In this document: piece after piece, positions 10,411 to 20,973 of the stretch
How positions within the stretch are numbered: position 1 is the stretch's first letter
Layout of the letters: the number at the start of each line of letters is the position of its first letter
Assembly (NCBI GenBank): GCA_009859145.1
Contig: VRVR01000006.1
Location: 348,596-412,595 of the forward strand
From: Andalucia godoyi
Lineage: Eukaryota; Discoba; Jakobea; Jakobida; Andaluciidae
Reading direction: 5' to 3'
DNA length: 64,000 nt
The notes under the pieces: generated by a model
Database searches by the model: none
What the model saw: only the letters and a program-made list of their open reading frames with translations
Told to the model about the DNA's origin: nothing
Program-made: the position numbers and the translations under genes

Positions 10411-13116
10411 TTACACGCCCGCTGGGAAACTATTGATCTCGCCTTGCTCGACCCGGTGAGTTCCGTTTTCATCCCATTCCAACTTGATTCGCATAACTAC
10501 AGATTTTGTACCGTGCATCGAATTCGTGACACGAACTTCCTGGTGGACCCACGAAGAACCATTCGCGGGAAGATTCTTGCTGCTGGCAGTCTTCAATTCC
10601 AGTTTGATGTATTTGGGAACAGCAGCTTGGAATACAAAGTTTTCGATCTCGTGCGGGTTATCGTTCCGGAAAGCAAAGCGCATGGCAGTGATTTGCGGAT
10701 TCGTAGGGTGTTTCTTGAAGTCCGATCGGATTGTGATTCCGAACTGATTGAACAGGTCCTTTGCAGGAATGTCTCCAGAAGCAGCAGATGCGGCGGCATG
10801 TGATGGGCCACCAGAAGATGGGACTGTTGCATTTCCTGTGGGGGCCGCCGGCTGCACAACAGGTGCAGGCGCAGGCGCCACATGCGCAATAGGCATCGGT
10901 GTCAGCAAATCGGCTGTTGTGTCATGATAGGCAGACCGATACGGGGCCGGAATCGACCCAGCAGCGGAGGAAGTCGTCATCGACCCAAAGCCGCTGAGCA
11001 AATCATCAACCCCAAGTTGCTGAGACGGTTTTGCTGCGGGGGCACTAGCGGTAGTCGTAAGGCCCATACCGCCAAACAAGGATCCGCCAGTCAGCGGAAG
11101 TGCAGCCGCAGAGGATCCGCCAAAATCCAAAAGCGCATCAATATCCGATGCAAGATTGTTTGGCTTCGGAGCAGCAGCCGCAGTACTACCAGCAGGACCT
11201 GACGGCGAAACCGGCAGGAGATTGCCTTCCGCGAAGTTGTGTCCCGCATTTGATGAGCTCGGAGAACTGAGAGCCGCGAGATTTGCCTTTTCGTAGGCTG
11301 GTAACTTGTCAAGCAGACGGTTTCGGACAGACGGATCACGGTTCGTGACAATCAAGTAAAATTCGTGAGCACGCGATTGGAGTTCGAGAGGAACAGCTCG
11401 TCGGAATCGATCAATCATTTCTGCAATTCTGGTCCTTGACTCGCTGGATGGCAGTCTCACGACCAACTTGGTTGCGGCAGTCAACGCATACAGCTGAGAG
11501 CGCATTGACAACGGTGTGCGCAACACATAGTCTACAGCATCAAGAATCCTTGACTCGGTGACCGGAGAATTGGACTCCGGTTCCTCTGCTCCGCCATCCG
11601 GAAGTCTTGCTGCAGCCACGTTTGTTGGCGAGGCGTACGGAACCAGCAGGAGCTCTCCAAACTCTCCGATTGTCCAGCAGGCTAATTCAATCACCTTTGG
11701 CTGCGACACTTGTGTCTGGTATGCCTCCAAGTATCTGAACATCTTCCGAACAACATACGGTTGGATTTCGGGGGCTTTCGAAACAACAGACACGAGCATT
11801 GCGATGTGGTCGTATCCAACAAACCGCCCTGCAACGCGCAGCAAGTCCACTGCCCAGTCCACGTGCCACTTGGGAGAAGGTGCATATTGCTCAATCAATG
11901 TGCACAGCTTTGGAGCAATGTCTTCTTTCATGTCGTCCTTGGAAGCCTCCAAAAACAAAATCATCTCCGGAACCAGGATATCAACATTTGTGGACCTTGC
12001 AAGCGCACACACCAAGTCAGCAGCCCGCTTCTGAATGGAGACATCAGGATCACGCAGGCACTCGAGCACCGTTCCTCTGTGTTTCTGAATGGCAGCAGAA
12101 TCTCTCTGCACGACTCTTGAAAGAGAATGAAGAGCTGTATACCGCAGGTTGTTATCCTTGTTGGACAGAAACCGGCCAAGCACATTGACAGCGAGGACAC
12201 GCATCGGCTGCGGAGAGGCATCCAGCTCCATGATGGTGTGGCAGCATTCGTACAAGACTGCATTTCCTGCGTTCTTTCCCTGTTCTGTGTTGGTCGCTAC
12301 CAATGCCAAAATTTCAATGATGGCTTCTTGCTGGCTGCTTCCCATCTCCATCAGCAAACGCAGCAGGCGGATGATCTTAACCTGCAAAAACGGATCTGCA
12401 ACACCTCCCACATCGTGCTCGACAGCAGAATTCGAAGCAAGCAAGTTCCTAAGCAGCCGGCACAAAAACGGCACACATTTTCGGTCAATCAGCTCTGCAA
12501 TATCCGCATTCACGAGGCAGCATTCGTGGGCCAGCTGAACAGAGGCAACCAGCATTCCATGGTTCTTGTCTTGCAACATATTCACAATCTTCTCACCTAC
12601 CAAGTCCACCAAATCGGAGACTCTTCTTACCGTCCGAACAGCAGCCAAGGCAGCCTTTTTGCGAATGTACGCATTGGAATGATCGCACATTTTGAGTACT
12701 GCCGGCAGCAGATCCCTCAGCATGGACTCGTTTCCAATGTTTGCCAGCGTATGAATCGCCAGCGCTTGGACCAATGCATTCGTATCCAGCATATCCTTTG
12801 CAATCTGGTTTTGCACAAGCGTCAGCATATTGTCATCGTCTTCAAAAACAAGAGCAATTGCAAGGTATCCGACGCGCTTCTCAGGGAACTTCTCCGACGT
12901 AATAAGAGTAATAGCAGCCATCTTCCCCCAGCTGACGTCATATCCCAGCATATGCATGTACATGATCTTTGCGACATTCCGGGCTCGATAGGGGTTCTCG
13001 TCGTCCTTGATGGCCGTCCGAATCGATGCTCCTTCACGCGCAACAACGTCACGCTCTTCCGCAGCAGTCTTTGCCGCTCGCACTGCTCGAATCAACTCTC
13101 TTAATCGACTCGTCAT
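10411..13116 (-). CDS. AP-1 adaptor complex gamma subunit (gamma-adaptin)
   Basis: The product has 901 residues from the ATG at 13116 (MTSRLRELIRAVRAAKTAAE). A long adaptin HEAT/ARM solenoid fills about residues 10-580 (ENPYRARNVAKIMYMHMLGY is diagnostic of gamma/alpha adaptins). A Ser/Ala/Gly-rich hinge follows at about 600-770, then a C-terminal gamma-ear domain of about 120 residues. AP-1 sorts cargo between the trans-Golgi network and endosomes with clathrin. The frame extends 14 codons upstream as (Val-Leu)n, but that is only the translated hexamer repeat at 13130-13160. The AP-1 sigma subunit is encoded about 28 kb to the right. Confidence 0.95.
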   Translation of the reverse strand: MTSRLRELIRAVRAAKTAAEERDVVAREGASIRTAIKDDENPYRARNVAKIMYMHMLGYDVSWGKMAAITLITSEKFPEKRVGYLAIALVFEDDDNMLTLVQNQIAKDMLDTNALVQALAIHTLANIGNESMLRDLLPAVLKMCDHSNAYIRKKAALAAVRTVRRVSDLVDLVGEKIVNMLQDKNHGMLVASVQLAHECCLVNADIAELIDRKCVPFLCRLLRNLLASNSAVEHDVGGVADPFLQVKIIRLLRLLMEMGSSQQEAIIEILALVATNTEQGKNAGNAVLYECCHTIMELDASPQPMRVLAVNVLGRFLSNKDNNLRYTALHSLSRVVQRDSAAIQKHRGTVLECLRDPDVSIQKRAADLVCALARSTNVDILVPEMILFLEASKDDMKEDIAPKLCTLIEQYAPSPKWHVDWAVDLLRVAGRFVGYDHIAMLVSVVSKAPEIQPYVVRKMFRYLEAYQTQVSQPKVIELACWTIGEFGELLLVPYASPTNVAAARLPDGGAEEPESNSPVTESRILDAVDYVLRTPLSMRSQLYALTAATKLVVRLPSSESRTRIAEMIDRFRRAVPLELQSRAHEFYLIVTNRDPSVRNRLLDKLPAYEKANLAALSSPSSSNAGHNFAEGNLLPVSPSGPAGSTAAAAPKPNNLASDIDALLDFGGSSAAALPLTGGSLFGGMGLTTTASAPAAKPSQQLGVDDLLSGFGSMTTSSAAGSIPAPYRSAYHDTTADLLTPMPIAHVAPAPAPVVQPAAPTGNATVPSSGGPSHAAASAASGDIPAKDLFNQFGITIRSDFKKHPTNPQITAMRFAFRNDNPHEIENFVFQAAVPKYIKLELKTASSKNLPANGSSWVHQEVRVTNSMHGTKSVVMRIKLEWDENGTHRVEQGEINSFPAGV

Positions 13117-13127
13117 CCAAAGCAAAC

Positions 13128-13162
13128 AAACCAAAACCAAAACCAAAACCAAAACCAAAATA
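13128..13162. repeat. Short tandem CCAAAA/CAAAAC hexamer repeat
   Basis: About five tandem copies of a CCAAAA hexamer lie just upstream of the gamma-adaptin start. On the coding strand it reads TTTTGG. It creates a spurious N-terminal Val-Leu extension. It is too short to be an interstitial telomere by itself. Confidence 0.8.
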
Positions 13163-13481
13163 ACAATGATAGCAATGATAATAATAACAACAATAGTAAT
13201 AATTAAAATTGAGTCCCTTCTCTTTTCCCCCTCTTCTTTCTCTCTTCTTCTTCCTTCTTTCCTTGTTCGTGAGAAGCAGCGAGCGATAAGAATCTTTTCA
13301 ACAAGTATAAGAAACAGCCATCAACAGAGAAGGAAAAAGAAGAAAGCAGGAATGGAACGAAAGGATTTCACAGCCGGAAACAAAATGACTTGAAGGGAAA
13401 GTTTCCCTTTTGGCCGTGGCACAGGGGAAATTGGGGTATTACCCTCAAGCGAATGCCTCCTCCCAAAACATTTGGCTTACA

Positions 13482-13697
13482 GGCTGCGCCTCAAGCAGAT
13501 TATTTAATGAAAAAGCGCCCTTTTTTATTATTATAGATTTACAATCAGCATCAGCGCCCATCCAAATGAGTTCCCCCTTTGAGTGGGACATCCGTGGGTC
13601 TGCGCACCCCAAAACACCGACAGCCTATTCTTTCGTCAAAGCTCTCGAATTGATCAATTAGTACATTCGTCAGAAACCGTTTGGACTCTGGGAACCA
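13482..13697. repeat. Dispersed repeat family R3, copy 1
   Basis: This 216-bp block is nearly identical to 63731-63945. It starts GGCTGCGCCTCAAGCAG and ends CTCTGGGAACCA. The only differences seen are one A/T substitution and a length change in an A/T run near its start. A 12-bp palindrome AATTGATCAATT lies inside. No terminal inverted repeats or coding capacity were recognised. High identity implies a recent duplication or a constrained element. Confidence 0.85.
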
Positions 13698-14954
13698 AAA
13701 AGAGGAAGACGGGAAAGGCGCACCATCGGGCGTTCAAGCAGGCCTTGGAGAATATGGTAACGAATATCAGCAAAATCTCTTGGAACGCGTCCATTCTGTT
13801 CAATCAGCTTCTTCTGTTCCATATGCGAAACGGAACCAGAGTCCCAAACTTGGTTCCTGGAGGGATTCGACACTGCGCACGGTGGGCAACATCGATCCAC
13901 GCAAAGAATTGCTCTGGACACGGAAGCCATCAAGCCTCATTCCCCAGTAGTACAATACAAGACAAACTTTTTTAACTATCATTCCAGCATCCTTCTCAAA
14001 AGGACCCAAGCCATCGTCTCCGGGAGGGGCGGTTTGCGATGCTGTGAATCCGCCCATTGCACGGCTCGGCGCTGGAAGTCCCGAGACAAGAATGCGGCTC
14101 TCAATGTTCGACAGTGTCTCATTGGGCCTCGACACTGCACACGTGCGCCGCTGCGGCAACGACAGCAACAACGACGACTGCAATCAGTAGCAGCAATCGG
14201 GCAGAAGAAAAAGGTCGGCCTTCATTCAACAGCGACGTTGACGACTGTCAAACTCAGCTGTACTATCCGATGGTATTCACAAGACGGGAGGATTACATTG
14301 AGGTTTCGTCGGACAACAGGTGTCAGAGGCTTTTTTTTTCTTCTGTAGCCTCCATTGATGCTGCAGTTCGGCCTTTTTATTACTATTTTTTAAATTTTTT
14401 TTGCTAAGGGAGCTGTCTGTCCCCTTCATCTGAATGAATGCTTGGGCCTGTTTGACCTCTCTTCTTATTTTCTCCATTCACGCTTTTCGGATTCTTTTTT
14501 GTCCTATTTTCTCATTCACTCCCACGCTCACTTGCTCACTCTCTGTTTACTGTTGTTTGTACTCCGCGAATCCGAGTTAGAACACTCCGTCTTCCCGTCC
14601 AAGGAAGAAGAAGAAAGAAAGAAAGAAAGAAAGGGGGGAAAGAAAGAGATTGGACAGATATTGTACTTCTGGTTGTCGTAGGGTTTTTGCTGCATCCTTC
14701 GTCTTTCTTTTCTGGGTTTCAGGCTCTCTTTGGTGGCAGAACTCGAGCAGACGAAAGAACCTTGGACTGAGGCACTGTTCATTTCATCTTTTTTTAATTA
14801 TCAATTCTTGGTGTTGCTCTTTTTCTTTTCAATTTAAACAGAGCGTGCGTGTTTTTGTTTTCTTTTTTTCAAAAGGGGAAAACAAAAACAAAAAAAAAGA
14901 AATCTTTAAATAGGTGTGGGGATTCTTAATTTCTGAGGTTTGACAAGTGAGAGG
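13698..14954. other. Intergenic region upstream of PDK1, possible gene relics
   Basis: About 1.25 kb without a convincing gene. On the minus strand two overlapping frames (roughly 14183-13800 and 13933-13670) have protein-like composition but do not join by a GTATGT intron, so a decayed gene is possible. From 14330 onward the sequence is T-rich and then purine-rich low complexity leading into the PDK1 start. Confidence 0.4.
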
Positions 14955-16244
14955 ATGGAGATCAGTGTGGATGAAAAGCGAAGTTCGTCGGGCGATATGC
15001 CGAGTCCTATGGAGGCGTCTCGAAAGCTTGCTCTTTCCGACTTTGAGATTGGAGATCAGCTTGGAGAGGGATCGTTTGGGCGTGTGGTGAAGGCCAAGCT
15101 GAAAGGTACTGGGGAGACATTTGCGCTCAAAATCGTGAACAAGGCGATGATTGTGAAGCTGAACAAGCTGGGCACTGTCAAGGCGGAAAAGGAGATACTC
15201 AATTCAATCAAGCATCCATTCATCATTGAGCTTCGCGGGACGTTCCAAGACGAGGAGAACTTGTACTTTTGCTTGGAATTGGCCACTCGAGGCGAGCTGT
15301 TTTACTACATTCGCAAGTATGGGCCGTGTTCCATGACGGCAGCACGACACTATGCCGCCGAAGTCATCTGTGCACTGGAGTATCTGCACGCACGGGGCAT
15401 TATTCACCGTGATTTGAAGCCGGAGAACATCCTGCTTTCGGAGAACTGGCACATCAAGCTTACAGACTTTGGAACTGCAAAGGCAGTCGATGAAAATGCT
15501 GCAGGACAGAGAGCCACGTTTGTTGGAACTGCGCAGTACGTGGCTCCGGAAACGCTCGAGAACAACATCACGTCTCACCATTCCGACCTGTGGGCCCTTG
15601 GCTGTGTGATCTTCCAGCTCATGGCTGGAAAGCCTCCATTTGAAGCTGAGTCGGAGTATTTGGTTTTCCAGAAGATCCTCGGACTCGAGTATGTGTTTCC
15701 GGAAACGGTCTCCGAATCTGGTCGCGATCTCGTTTCTAGTTTGTTGCAGAAGGATCCGCAAAAGAGACTAGGCGCCACGTCGTACGCCGAGCTTAAAGAT
15801 CACCCTTTCTTTTCGGGGTTGCAGTGGGATAAGCTGCAGGATATGACTCCTCCGACGCTAGTCAAGGCCGAGGTCGATGAAAAGGTGAAGCGGCAAAGAT
15901 CCCAGTCTGTTATTGATCCCAAGGAAGTTGCTCGCTGGTCAGCCTTCCTTTTACCTGGAGAATCGATACTGGAACTTGGGTTGGTTGTGAAGAGACGAAA
16001 GATGACGTCTAAGAAGAGAACGCTGATTCTGACGGATACCCCGAGGCTCTTCTATGTTGCCCCAGATACAATGGAGCAAAAGGGAGAGATTCCATGGAGC
16101 CCCGAACTCTGGTGTGAGCTGAAGAACGACCGCGACATCATTGTGCACGTCCCCGGAAGAAACTATGTCCTGGAGTGCTCCGACAATCGTGCAAACTCTT
16201 GGGCTTCTGCCATCAACAAACTGAAGATTGCGGCGAATAAGTAG
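14955..16244 (+). CDS. 3-phosphoinositide-dependent protein kinase 1 (PDK1), kinase plus PH domain
   Basis: The product has 429 residues from the ATG at 14955. An AGC-type kinase domain covers about 30-290: GEGSFGRV loop, ALKI lysine at 59, HRDLKPEN at 151-158 and DFG at 171-173. The activation segment RATFVGTAQYVAPE carries Thr188 where animal PDK1 has its autophosphorylated Ser. A C-terminal PH-like domain (about 335-425) contains the PDK1-typical KGEIPWSPEL block. The enzyme phosphorylates the activation loops of AKT, S6K, PKC and related AGC kinases at membranes with 3-phosphoinositides. All catalytic residues are present. The linker between kinase and PH domains is short compared with animals. 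An upstream in-frame TTG at 14940 is not needed. Confidence 0.95.
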   Translation: MEISVDEKRSSSGDMPSPMEASRKLALSDFEIGDQLGEGSFGRVVKAKLKGTGETFALKIVNKAMIVKLNKLGTVKAEKEILNSIKHPFIIELRGTFQDEENLYFCLELATRGELFYYIRKYGPCSMTAARHYAAEVICALEYLHARGIIHRDLKPENILLSENWHIKLTDFGTAKAVDENAAGQRATFVGTAQYVAPETLENNITSHHSDLWALGCVIFQLMAGKPPFEAESEYLVFQKILGLEYVFPETVSESGRDLVSSLLQKDPQKRLGATSYAELKDHPFFSGLQWDKLQDMTPPTLVKAEVDEKVKRQRSQSVIDPKEVARWSAFLLPGESILELGLVVKRRKMTSKKRTLILTDTPRLFYVAPDTMEQKGEIPWSPELWCELKNDRDIIVHVPGRNYVLECSDNRANSWASAINKLKIAANK

Positions 16245-17041
16245 TCGTTCTTCCTTTCCCCCAGTTTTCTTTTTGATTTCTTGACGTGTTCTTTCTGGTG
16301 CTCCTTGTCTTTTGTTCACTGCCGTGTCGAAAACGACTATTGTCTGATGTGTTTTTCATTTTTCTTCTGCTTTTATAATTTTTAATTTTTAACTGTTTAA
16401 ATCAATCCCCCCCCCCCCCCCCCCGTCGAGCCTGGCGCTCCTCTTACCAAAACGAGGATTTCCTGGATGCTCTCGACTGAAACTCGTCAACTTTAATTGT
16501 CTGTTCTTCCATGTCCTTCATTTTTGTGATGTCGTGTGTTTTTTTAATTATTTTTTTGTATGCCATTTTTATTAAAAAGAAAAAGGCCTCCTCCGAGTTT
16601 GTTCTGCAAATGGAAAGTCTTTTCTGTTATTTTATTCTACATTGTATTATATTATATAATATTCTTCGGGGAATGGGTTCACCATGTTGGGCTGAAGAAC
16701 ATCTCATGTCTGCAGAACGACTGCATGTTCCCCCACCCCACTTTCCTTCGCACAGTAAATCAGAAGAAGACAAGAAACACGGTCTGTCGCCACCCTTGTG
16801 AAAAACGGTTGTAGTGCAAGTCGGCTTCTGTTGGCGAATCGAAAAAGTCGAGCACCAAACGCTCAGCATCAAGCCGATGTCAGCCCAACCCTTTTTTGCA
16901 GTCGTGTTTCTCATTTTACCAAAATCTACCATATATTTTTTTTTCGACTCTTTAATTCCGGATGCGTCATGAATAATTGTTAATATTAGTGATTCTGCGT
17001 TGTTCACTGGGACGAGAGTGTGGTTTGGAGGGGGAAGGGAA
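16245..17041. other. Intergenic region PDK1-TAF5 with poly-C run
   Basis: These 797 bp hold the PDK1 3' end and the TAF5 promoter. An 18-base C run lies at 16407-16424. The rest is T-rich with no supported gene. Confidence 0.5.
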
Positions 17042-19234
17042 ATGGCACAGAACAGCGAGACGGAGCGAAACCTGGAGCAGACTGTGTTTCAGTATTTGCG
17101 TGAGCGAGGATATTCAAAGACTGCGGAGGCCCTGAAGGTGGAAGCGAAGGCGCTCTCGTACGACGAGTTCGTGAATGCGGCTGCTCCAGCTGAGATGCGT
17201 GCGCGCTTACAGCAGCATCTGATGCTGTTCACGACACGACCGGCAGCTGAAAAGTACGACGAGTCGTTCTGTGCTCTACGAGACTGGATTGCTTCGGCCA
17301 TTGACGTGTACCAGGCGGAGCTTGTTGTTGTGTTGTATCCTTTGTTTGTGCACTGTTTTCTCGATATGATCCGAAGAGACTATTCGGATCTTGCGCGGAA
17401 CTTTTTGATGAAGCACGCGCGAGCATTTCAAAAGTTCCACAAGGATGAAATTCGAGATTTGGAAATGGTGCTACTTCCAGAGCATTTTTCGTCGTCACTG
17501 ACTGCAAAGAAGATGCTGGATAAGCGAGTGGCTGTGCGGTTGTGTGACTATTCGTTTGAATCTCTCTTTTTCTTTCTGCATGAATCAGACTCGTTCTTGA
17601 TGATGTCGCTTCTGAATAACCATTTTGCGTTCAAGGTGTATGCTGGTGCGCCGGATTTTCATCATTCATTGTCGATTGCTGCAGTTACGGCACCGACGGC
17701 AAAGGAGGAAGAGGGAATGGGTGAGGCGCTTCGTTGGGATCCGGTTGATTTCGAGGGCACTGTGCGGGAAAAGTGGACGGCTGCGCAGGAGGCGCTCCAG
17801 CAGCAGCAATCTGGTACAGCGGCCCCTGCTCCAAAGAAGATCAAGAAGGAGCAGGATGCAGACAAGACGACAGGAGCATCGACGCAGCTGTTTGCTGCAT
17901 TTGGATCCACTGGTGTTGCAAGGAGTACTCCCGCGTCGTTATTTATGAAGGATTCATCTTTGTATGCGCTTTTCAAGGAACTTGAGGCCAAGATGAAGGT
18001 GTCCAAGTCGTCGTTGCCCTCAGCGTGCTTCTTTACTTTGCTGAATTCTGCCAACCGGCTCACTTGTTCTGCTTCTTCCTTGATGGGGAACGTCCTTGCT
18101 GCCGGATTCAGCGATTCTACAGTCAAGATTTGGGAGTTAAAGTATCGAACGAGCGCTGCAGAAGATGCGATCGCCGCGATTCACACTGCTGCGCAGACGG
18201 GCCAAGTTGCAAAAAATGCCCAGCAGAACTTGCAGAAAGCACAACAAGCAAATGTCAAGCCTTCCATGCAGTCCCAGGCCCAACTACAACAACAGCAACT
18301 ACAACAATCATCCAAGGCAGGATCCGCCGCTGCACAGACGCAAGACTCCATCATGAGCGACTATTCGTGCCTTGTTGGACATGCGGGGCCAGTGTACTCA
18401 CTGTCATTCTCTCCAGACGGTCGATACCTGCTCTCGGCGTCTGAGGACGGCACCGTGCGATTATGGGCGATGCTGACCCACCGAAACATGGTAGTGTACC
18501 GCGGCCACGGATATCCAGTGTTTGACGTGTGTTTCTCTCCGCTCGGATACTACTTTGCTACTGCCTCTGCAGATCGCACTGCACGTCTTTGGTGCACTTC
18601 GCACATCCAACCGATTCGCATTTTCGTTGGACACACCTCCGACGTAACCTGCGTTGCGTTCCATCCAAACTCCGAGTACGTTGCCACCGGCTCTGACGAT
18701 CGTTCCGTTCGAATCTGGGAAAACCGATCTGGCAACTGCAAGCGCATCCTTCTGGGTCATCAAGGCTCTGTTTCTAAGGTTGCATTTTCTCCTCGAGGCA
18801 ATATTCTTGCTTCCGCTGGGTGGGACAACACCGTGCGCGTTTGGGATATCCTTGCTGGATCGCAGATTGCCGTGCTGCATGGTCATGGTGCACCCGTCTA
18901 CACTCTGGACTTTTCGCTGGATGGGTCCTTGCTTGTATCCGGTGGTTCTGACAATTCAGTCTGTGTATGGGATGCTGCCAAATTTTCAGAGTTGCTCGTT
19001 GAGCGCCCCCAGGATGCCGATGTGGATGTGGTCATGAAGGACACTGGATCCGATACAGCAGGAATTGATAGCGAAGATGCATCCAACAGCGCTCCTCCTC
19101 AGGCACCCTCTCCGTTCCTGCTTACGCAATGGTTCACCAAGAACACGCCCGTGTTTTCGCTCAAATTTACAGCCCGGAATATTCTTCTTGGCTCTGGTCC
19201 GTTCTTTTCCGAGAAGCAGCAACAATCTTCCTGA
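17042..19234 (+). CDS. TAF5: TAF5, WD40 subunit of TFIID (and possibly SAGA)
   Basis: The product has 730 residues from the ATG at 17042. A LisH motif lies at about 8-40 (TVFQYLRERGYSKTAEAL). The TAF5 N-terminal NTD2 helical domain follows at about 75-205 (YPLFVHCFLDMI then FLMKHARAFQKFH). A Gln/Lys-rich linker with poly-Gln stretches leads to six or seven WD40 repeats at about 440-665 (HAGPVYSLSFSPDGRYL, SEDGTVRLW). TAF5 nucleates histone-fold TAF assembly in TFIID at Pol II promoters. Only one TAF5-like gene is visible, so sharing with SAGA is possible but unproved. Confidence 0.95.
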   Translation: MAQNSETERNLEQTVFQYLRERGYSKTAEALKVEAKALSYDEFVNAAAPAEMRARLQQHLMLFTTRPAAEKYDESFCALRDWIASAIDVYQAELVVVLYPLFVHCFLDMIRRDYSDLARNFLMKHARAFQKFHKDEIRDLEMVLLPEHFSSSLTAKKMLDKRVAVRLCDYSFESLFFFLHESDSFLMMSLLNNHFAFKVYAGAPDFHHSLSIAAVTAPTAKEEEGMGEALRWDPVDFEGTVREKWTAAQEALQQQQSGTAAPAPKKIKKEQDADKTTGASTQLFAAFGSTGVARSTPASLFMKDSSLYALFKELEAKMKVSKSSLPSACFFTLLNSANRLTCSASSLMGNVLAAGFSDSTVKIWELKYRTSAAEDAIAAIHTAAQTGQVAKNAQQNLQKAQQANVKPSMQSQAQLQQQQLQQSSKAGSAAAQTQDSIMSDYSCLVGHAGPVYSLSFSPDGRYLLSASEDGTVRLWAMLTHRNMVVYRGHGYPVFDVCFSPLGYYFATASADRTARLWCTSHIQPIRIFVGHTSDVTCVAFHPNSEYVATGSDDRSVRIWENRSGNCKRILLGHQGSVSKVAFSPRGNILASAGWDNTVRVWDILAGSQIAVLHGHGAPVYTLDFSLDGSLLVSGGSDNSVCVWDAAKFSELLVERPQDADVDVVMKDTGSDTAGIDSEDASNSAPPQAPSPFLLTQWFTKNTPVFSLKFTARNILLGSGPFFSEKQQQSS

Positions 19235-19434
19235 TTCCCGTGTCGAAACGCATCCAATAAAGAAGAAGAAGAAAAGGTATTTTTTTGGCTGCATCGTTGC
19301 GTCTGACGTAACTATGGGCTTACGCCTCCGCAGTGCATGCCGCGCGTTTATATACATACGTATGTATTGTATATCTCTGTGAACACGGCACATTTCTTTC
19401 AGTTATCACTGCTTTTGAAACTGCATACGAGAAA

Positions 19435-19985
19435 ATGTCGCAAATGGATGAAATCATTCGGGACAAGCATGCTCTGACCCTTGCGTCGCCGTCCGACATC
19501 ACCTTGCTTGCGATATCTCGCGGCGTCGTATGTTTGCGTTTTCCTCCACCTGCAATTGTGATTTTCTTCCATCACCCATCACTCAGTCATTCATTCAGAC
19601 ACTCGCATGCAATCATCTCTCTAACCTTTGCACCAATTATTCATATGCCTCCGAGTTCACAATAATGACGACGACGACATAGTCTTATGCTCAAGTGTAT
19701 CAAGAGCTGGAATGCTATGCAACTGGCCGAAATGCATCGCAGCCGCTCTCTGCCGATGGTGCATCCAGTCTTCTCCCTACCACTGCTGCTGCGAATGGAG
19801 ATCATGACGGCCATGTGGATGCTGTCAGGATTGTGAAGAAAATCACCCGTGCACAGGCTGCCGCCACTTATCAGCCTTTGCTCCAACCACCGCAAAATAC
19901 TTCGTCTGCGTCTTCGTCAAGCACAAGCACAAGCACAAAAGACACACATTCACGAAAACGCACGACTCGATCTGATCATTTGTAA
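19435..19985 (+). CDS. Small protein of unknown function (two exons)
   Basis: Exon 1 is 19435-19527 (31 codons from ATG). The intron 19528-19682 (155 nt) begins GTATGT, contains CTAAC at 19621-19625 and ends CATAG. Exon 2 is 19683-19985. The product is 131 residues, MSQMDEIIRDKHALTLASPS at the start and SYAQVYQELECYATGRN just after the junction. The tail is Ser/Thr/Lys/Arg rich and probably disordered. I do not recognise the family. Support comes from the good splice signals and from the way the junction joins two frames into one. No membrane segment or signal peptide is seen. Confidence 0.55.
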
Positions 19986-20818
19986 GTTACAAACTGCCCT
20001 CGGCCTCCTTCCTTTATGCCGTATGCTCCCAGTTCGGGGTAATGTACCAAGCTGCCCGTTCTATGCATCGTGTAAACTAGAGTCGTTTCCCTCATTTTAT
20101 TTTATTATACATAATTGTGCCCGTATGCATTCCTCTTTAATTTATCGAGTTCATCAACCCTACTGTTTACGAGAGCGGTCGATGCACTGCTGCTCCAATG
20201 CCCCGCTGCCGAATAACCGCGCAGTGCGAAAAGGACGACGGTCTGACACCTTTGTGTATCAACATTGAACGAGATCAAGCAATACGATCTCTTACGGTAG
20301 TCAAGTCCAGAATTTCTTTATTCTTCACTTTTCTTCTTCTCTCTATTATTTTTCGTTTGTGTTTTATGTATAATCGAATTCCATGGCTCCAAGGAGGGGA
20401 TCTTCCCAACAAACGCAAACCGGCCATGACCGACGATGCCGAGAACCAAGAAACTCGTGGTTGCGACGACCCTCTGATGCAGAGCAATCTGCATTGAAGA
20501 GGGTGATGCTCGTCCCAATTAAAGAAACAAAACAAAAACAAGTGGCTTGGATCTGTCTTCGGTGACAGCTTAGCCGATGATCAATAATGGTTCGTGTTTT
20601 GGCGAGCGGAAGCGATACTTTTCCTTCCAGTCGTAAATAAAAAAAGAAAAAAACAAATGCGCACTGGGCCACAAAACGACTTCAGAAGGCCGCATACAGT
20701 GCAATACTTTACAACATTTGAAACAGAGAGAAAGAAAGAAAGAAAACAAAAGAGACAGAGAGAGACAGGGAGACAGAGAGAGAAGCTCAGTCAGGAGGAG
20801 GAACAAAAGGAGAAAAGA
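19986..20818. other. Intergenic region holding R1 element copy A and the FIP1 leader
   Basis: These 833 bp contain the structured repeat described at 20397-20610, followed by a purine-rich FIP1 5' leader with GAAA/GACA runs. No other gene is supported. Confidence 0.5.
20397..20610 (+). ncRNA. Structured dispersed element R1, copy A (candidate non-coding RNA)
   Basis: This copy aligns with 42244-42430 in three well-conserved blocks separated by variable segments. Conserved stems: ATGCAGA/TCTGCAT closing a GCAA (GNRA) tetraloop at 20477-20494; CTGTC/GACAG at 20553-20568 with a TTCG-containing loop; and a long-range stem GCTCG (20508-20512) with CGAGC (20603-20607) continued by CCAA (20515-20518) with TTGG (20599-20602). 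Copy B keeps these pairs with a G-U wobble substitution. Frames are not conserved between copies because of indels, so a protein is unlikely. Orientation is inferred from the tetraloop sequences. It could instead be a SINE-like transposon. Confidence 0.5.
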
Positions 20819-20920
20819 ATGTCAGATGCAGACGAAGCCTATGTAGATTTGTACGGTGTGTCGCGGCCGCCTCCGCCGCCTCCCATTGAAAAGAAAGCCG
20901 TCTTGGCCGCCGCCCAAGCC

Positions 20921-20973
<53 letters not shown>

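Noticed and set aside
13117-13158. In-frame N-terminal extension of gamma-adaptin (Val-Leu repeats)
   Set aside because: It is the translation of a hexamer repeat with no upstream ATG context; the conserved adaptin start is the ATG at 13116.
13670-14183. Two overlapping minus-strand frames with protein-like composition
   Set aside because: They lie in different phases, no GTATGT-type intron joins them, and no homolog is recognised; noted as a possible relic only.
20275-20672. Antisense frames sharing the peptide FNADCSASEGRR between R1 copies A and B
   Set aside because: The shared peptide comes from one conserved nucleotide block; indels break the frame on either side, so the conservation fits RNA structure and not protein.
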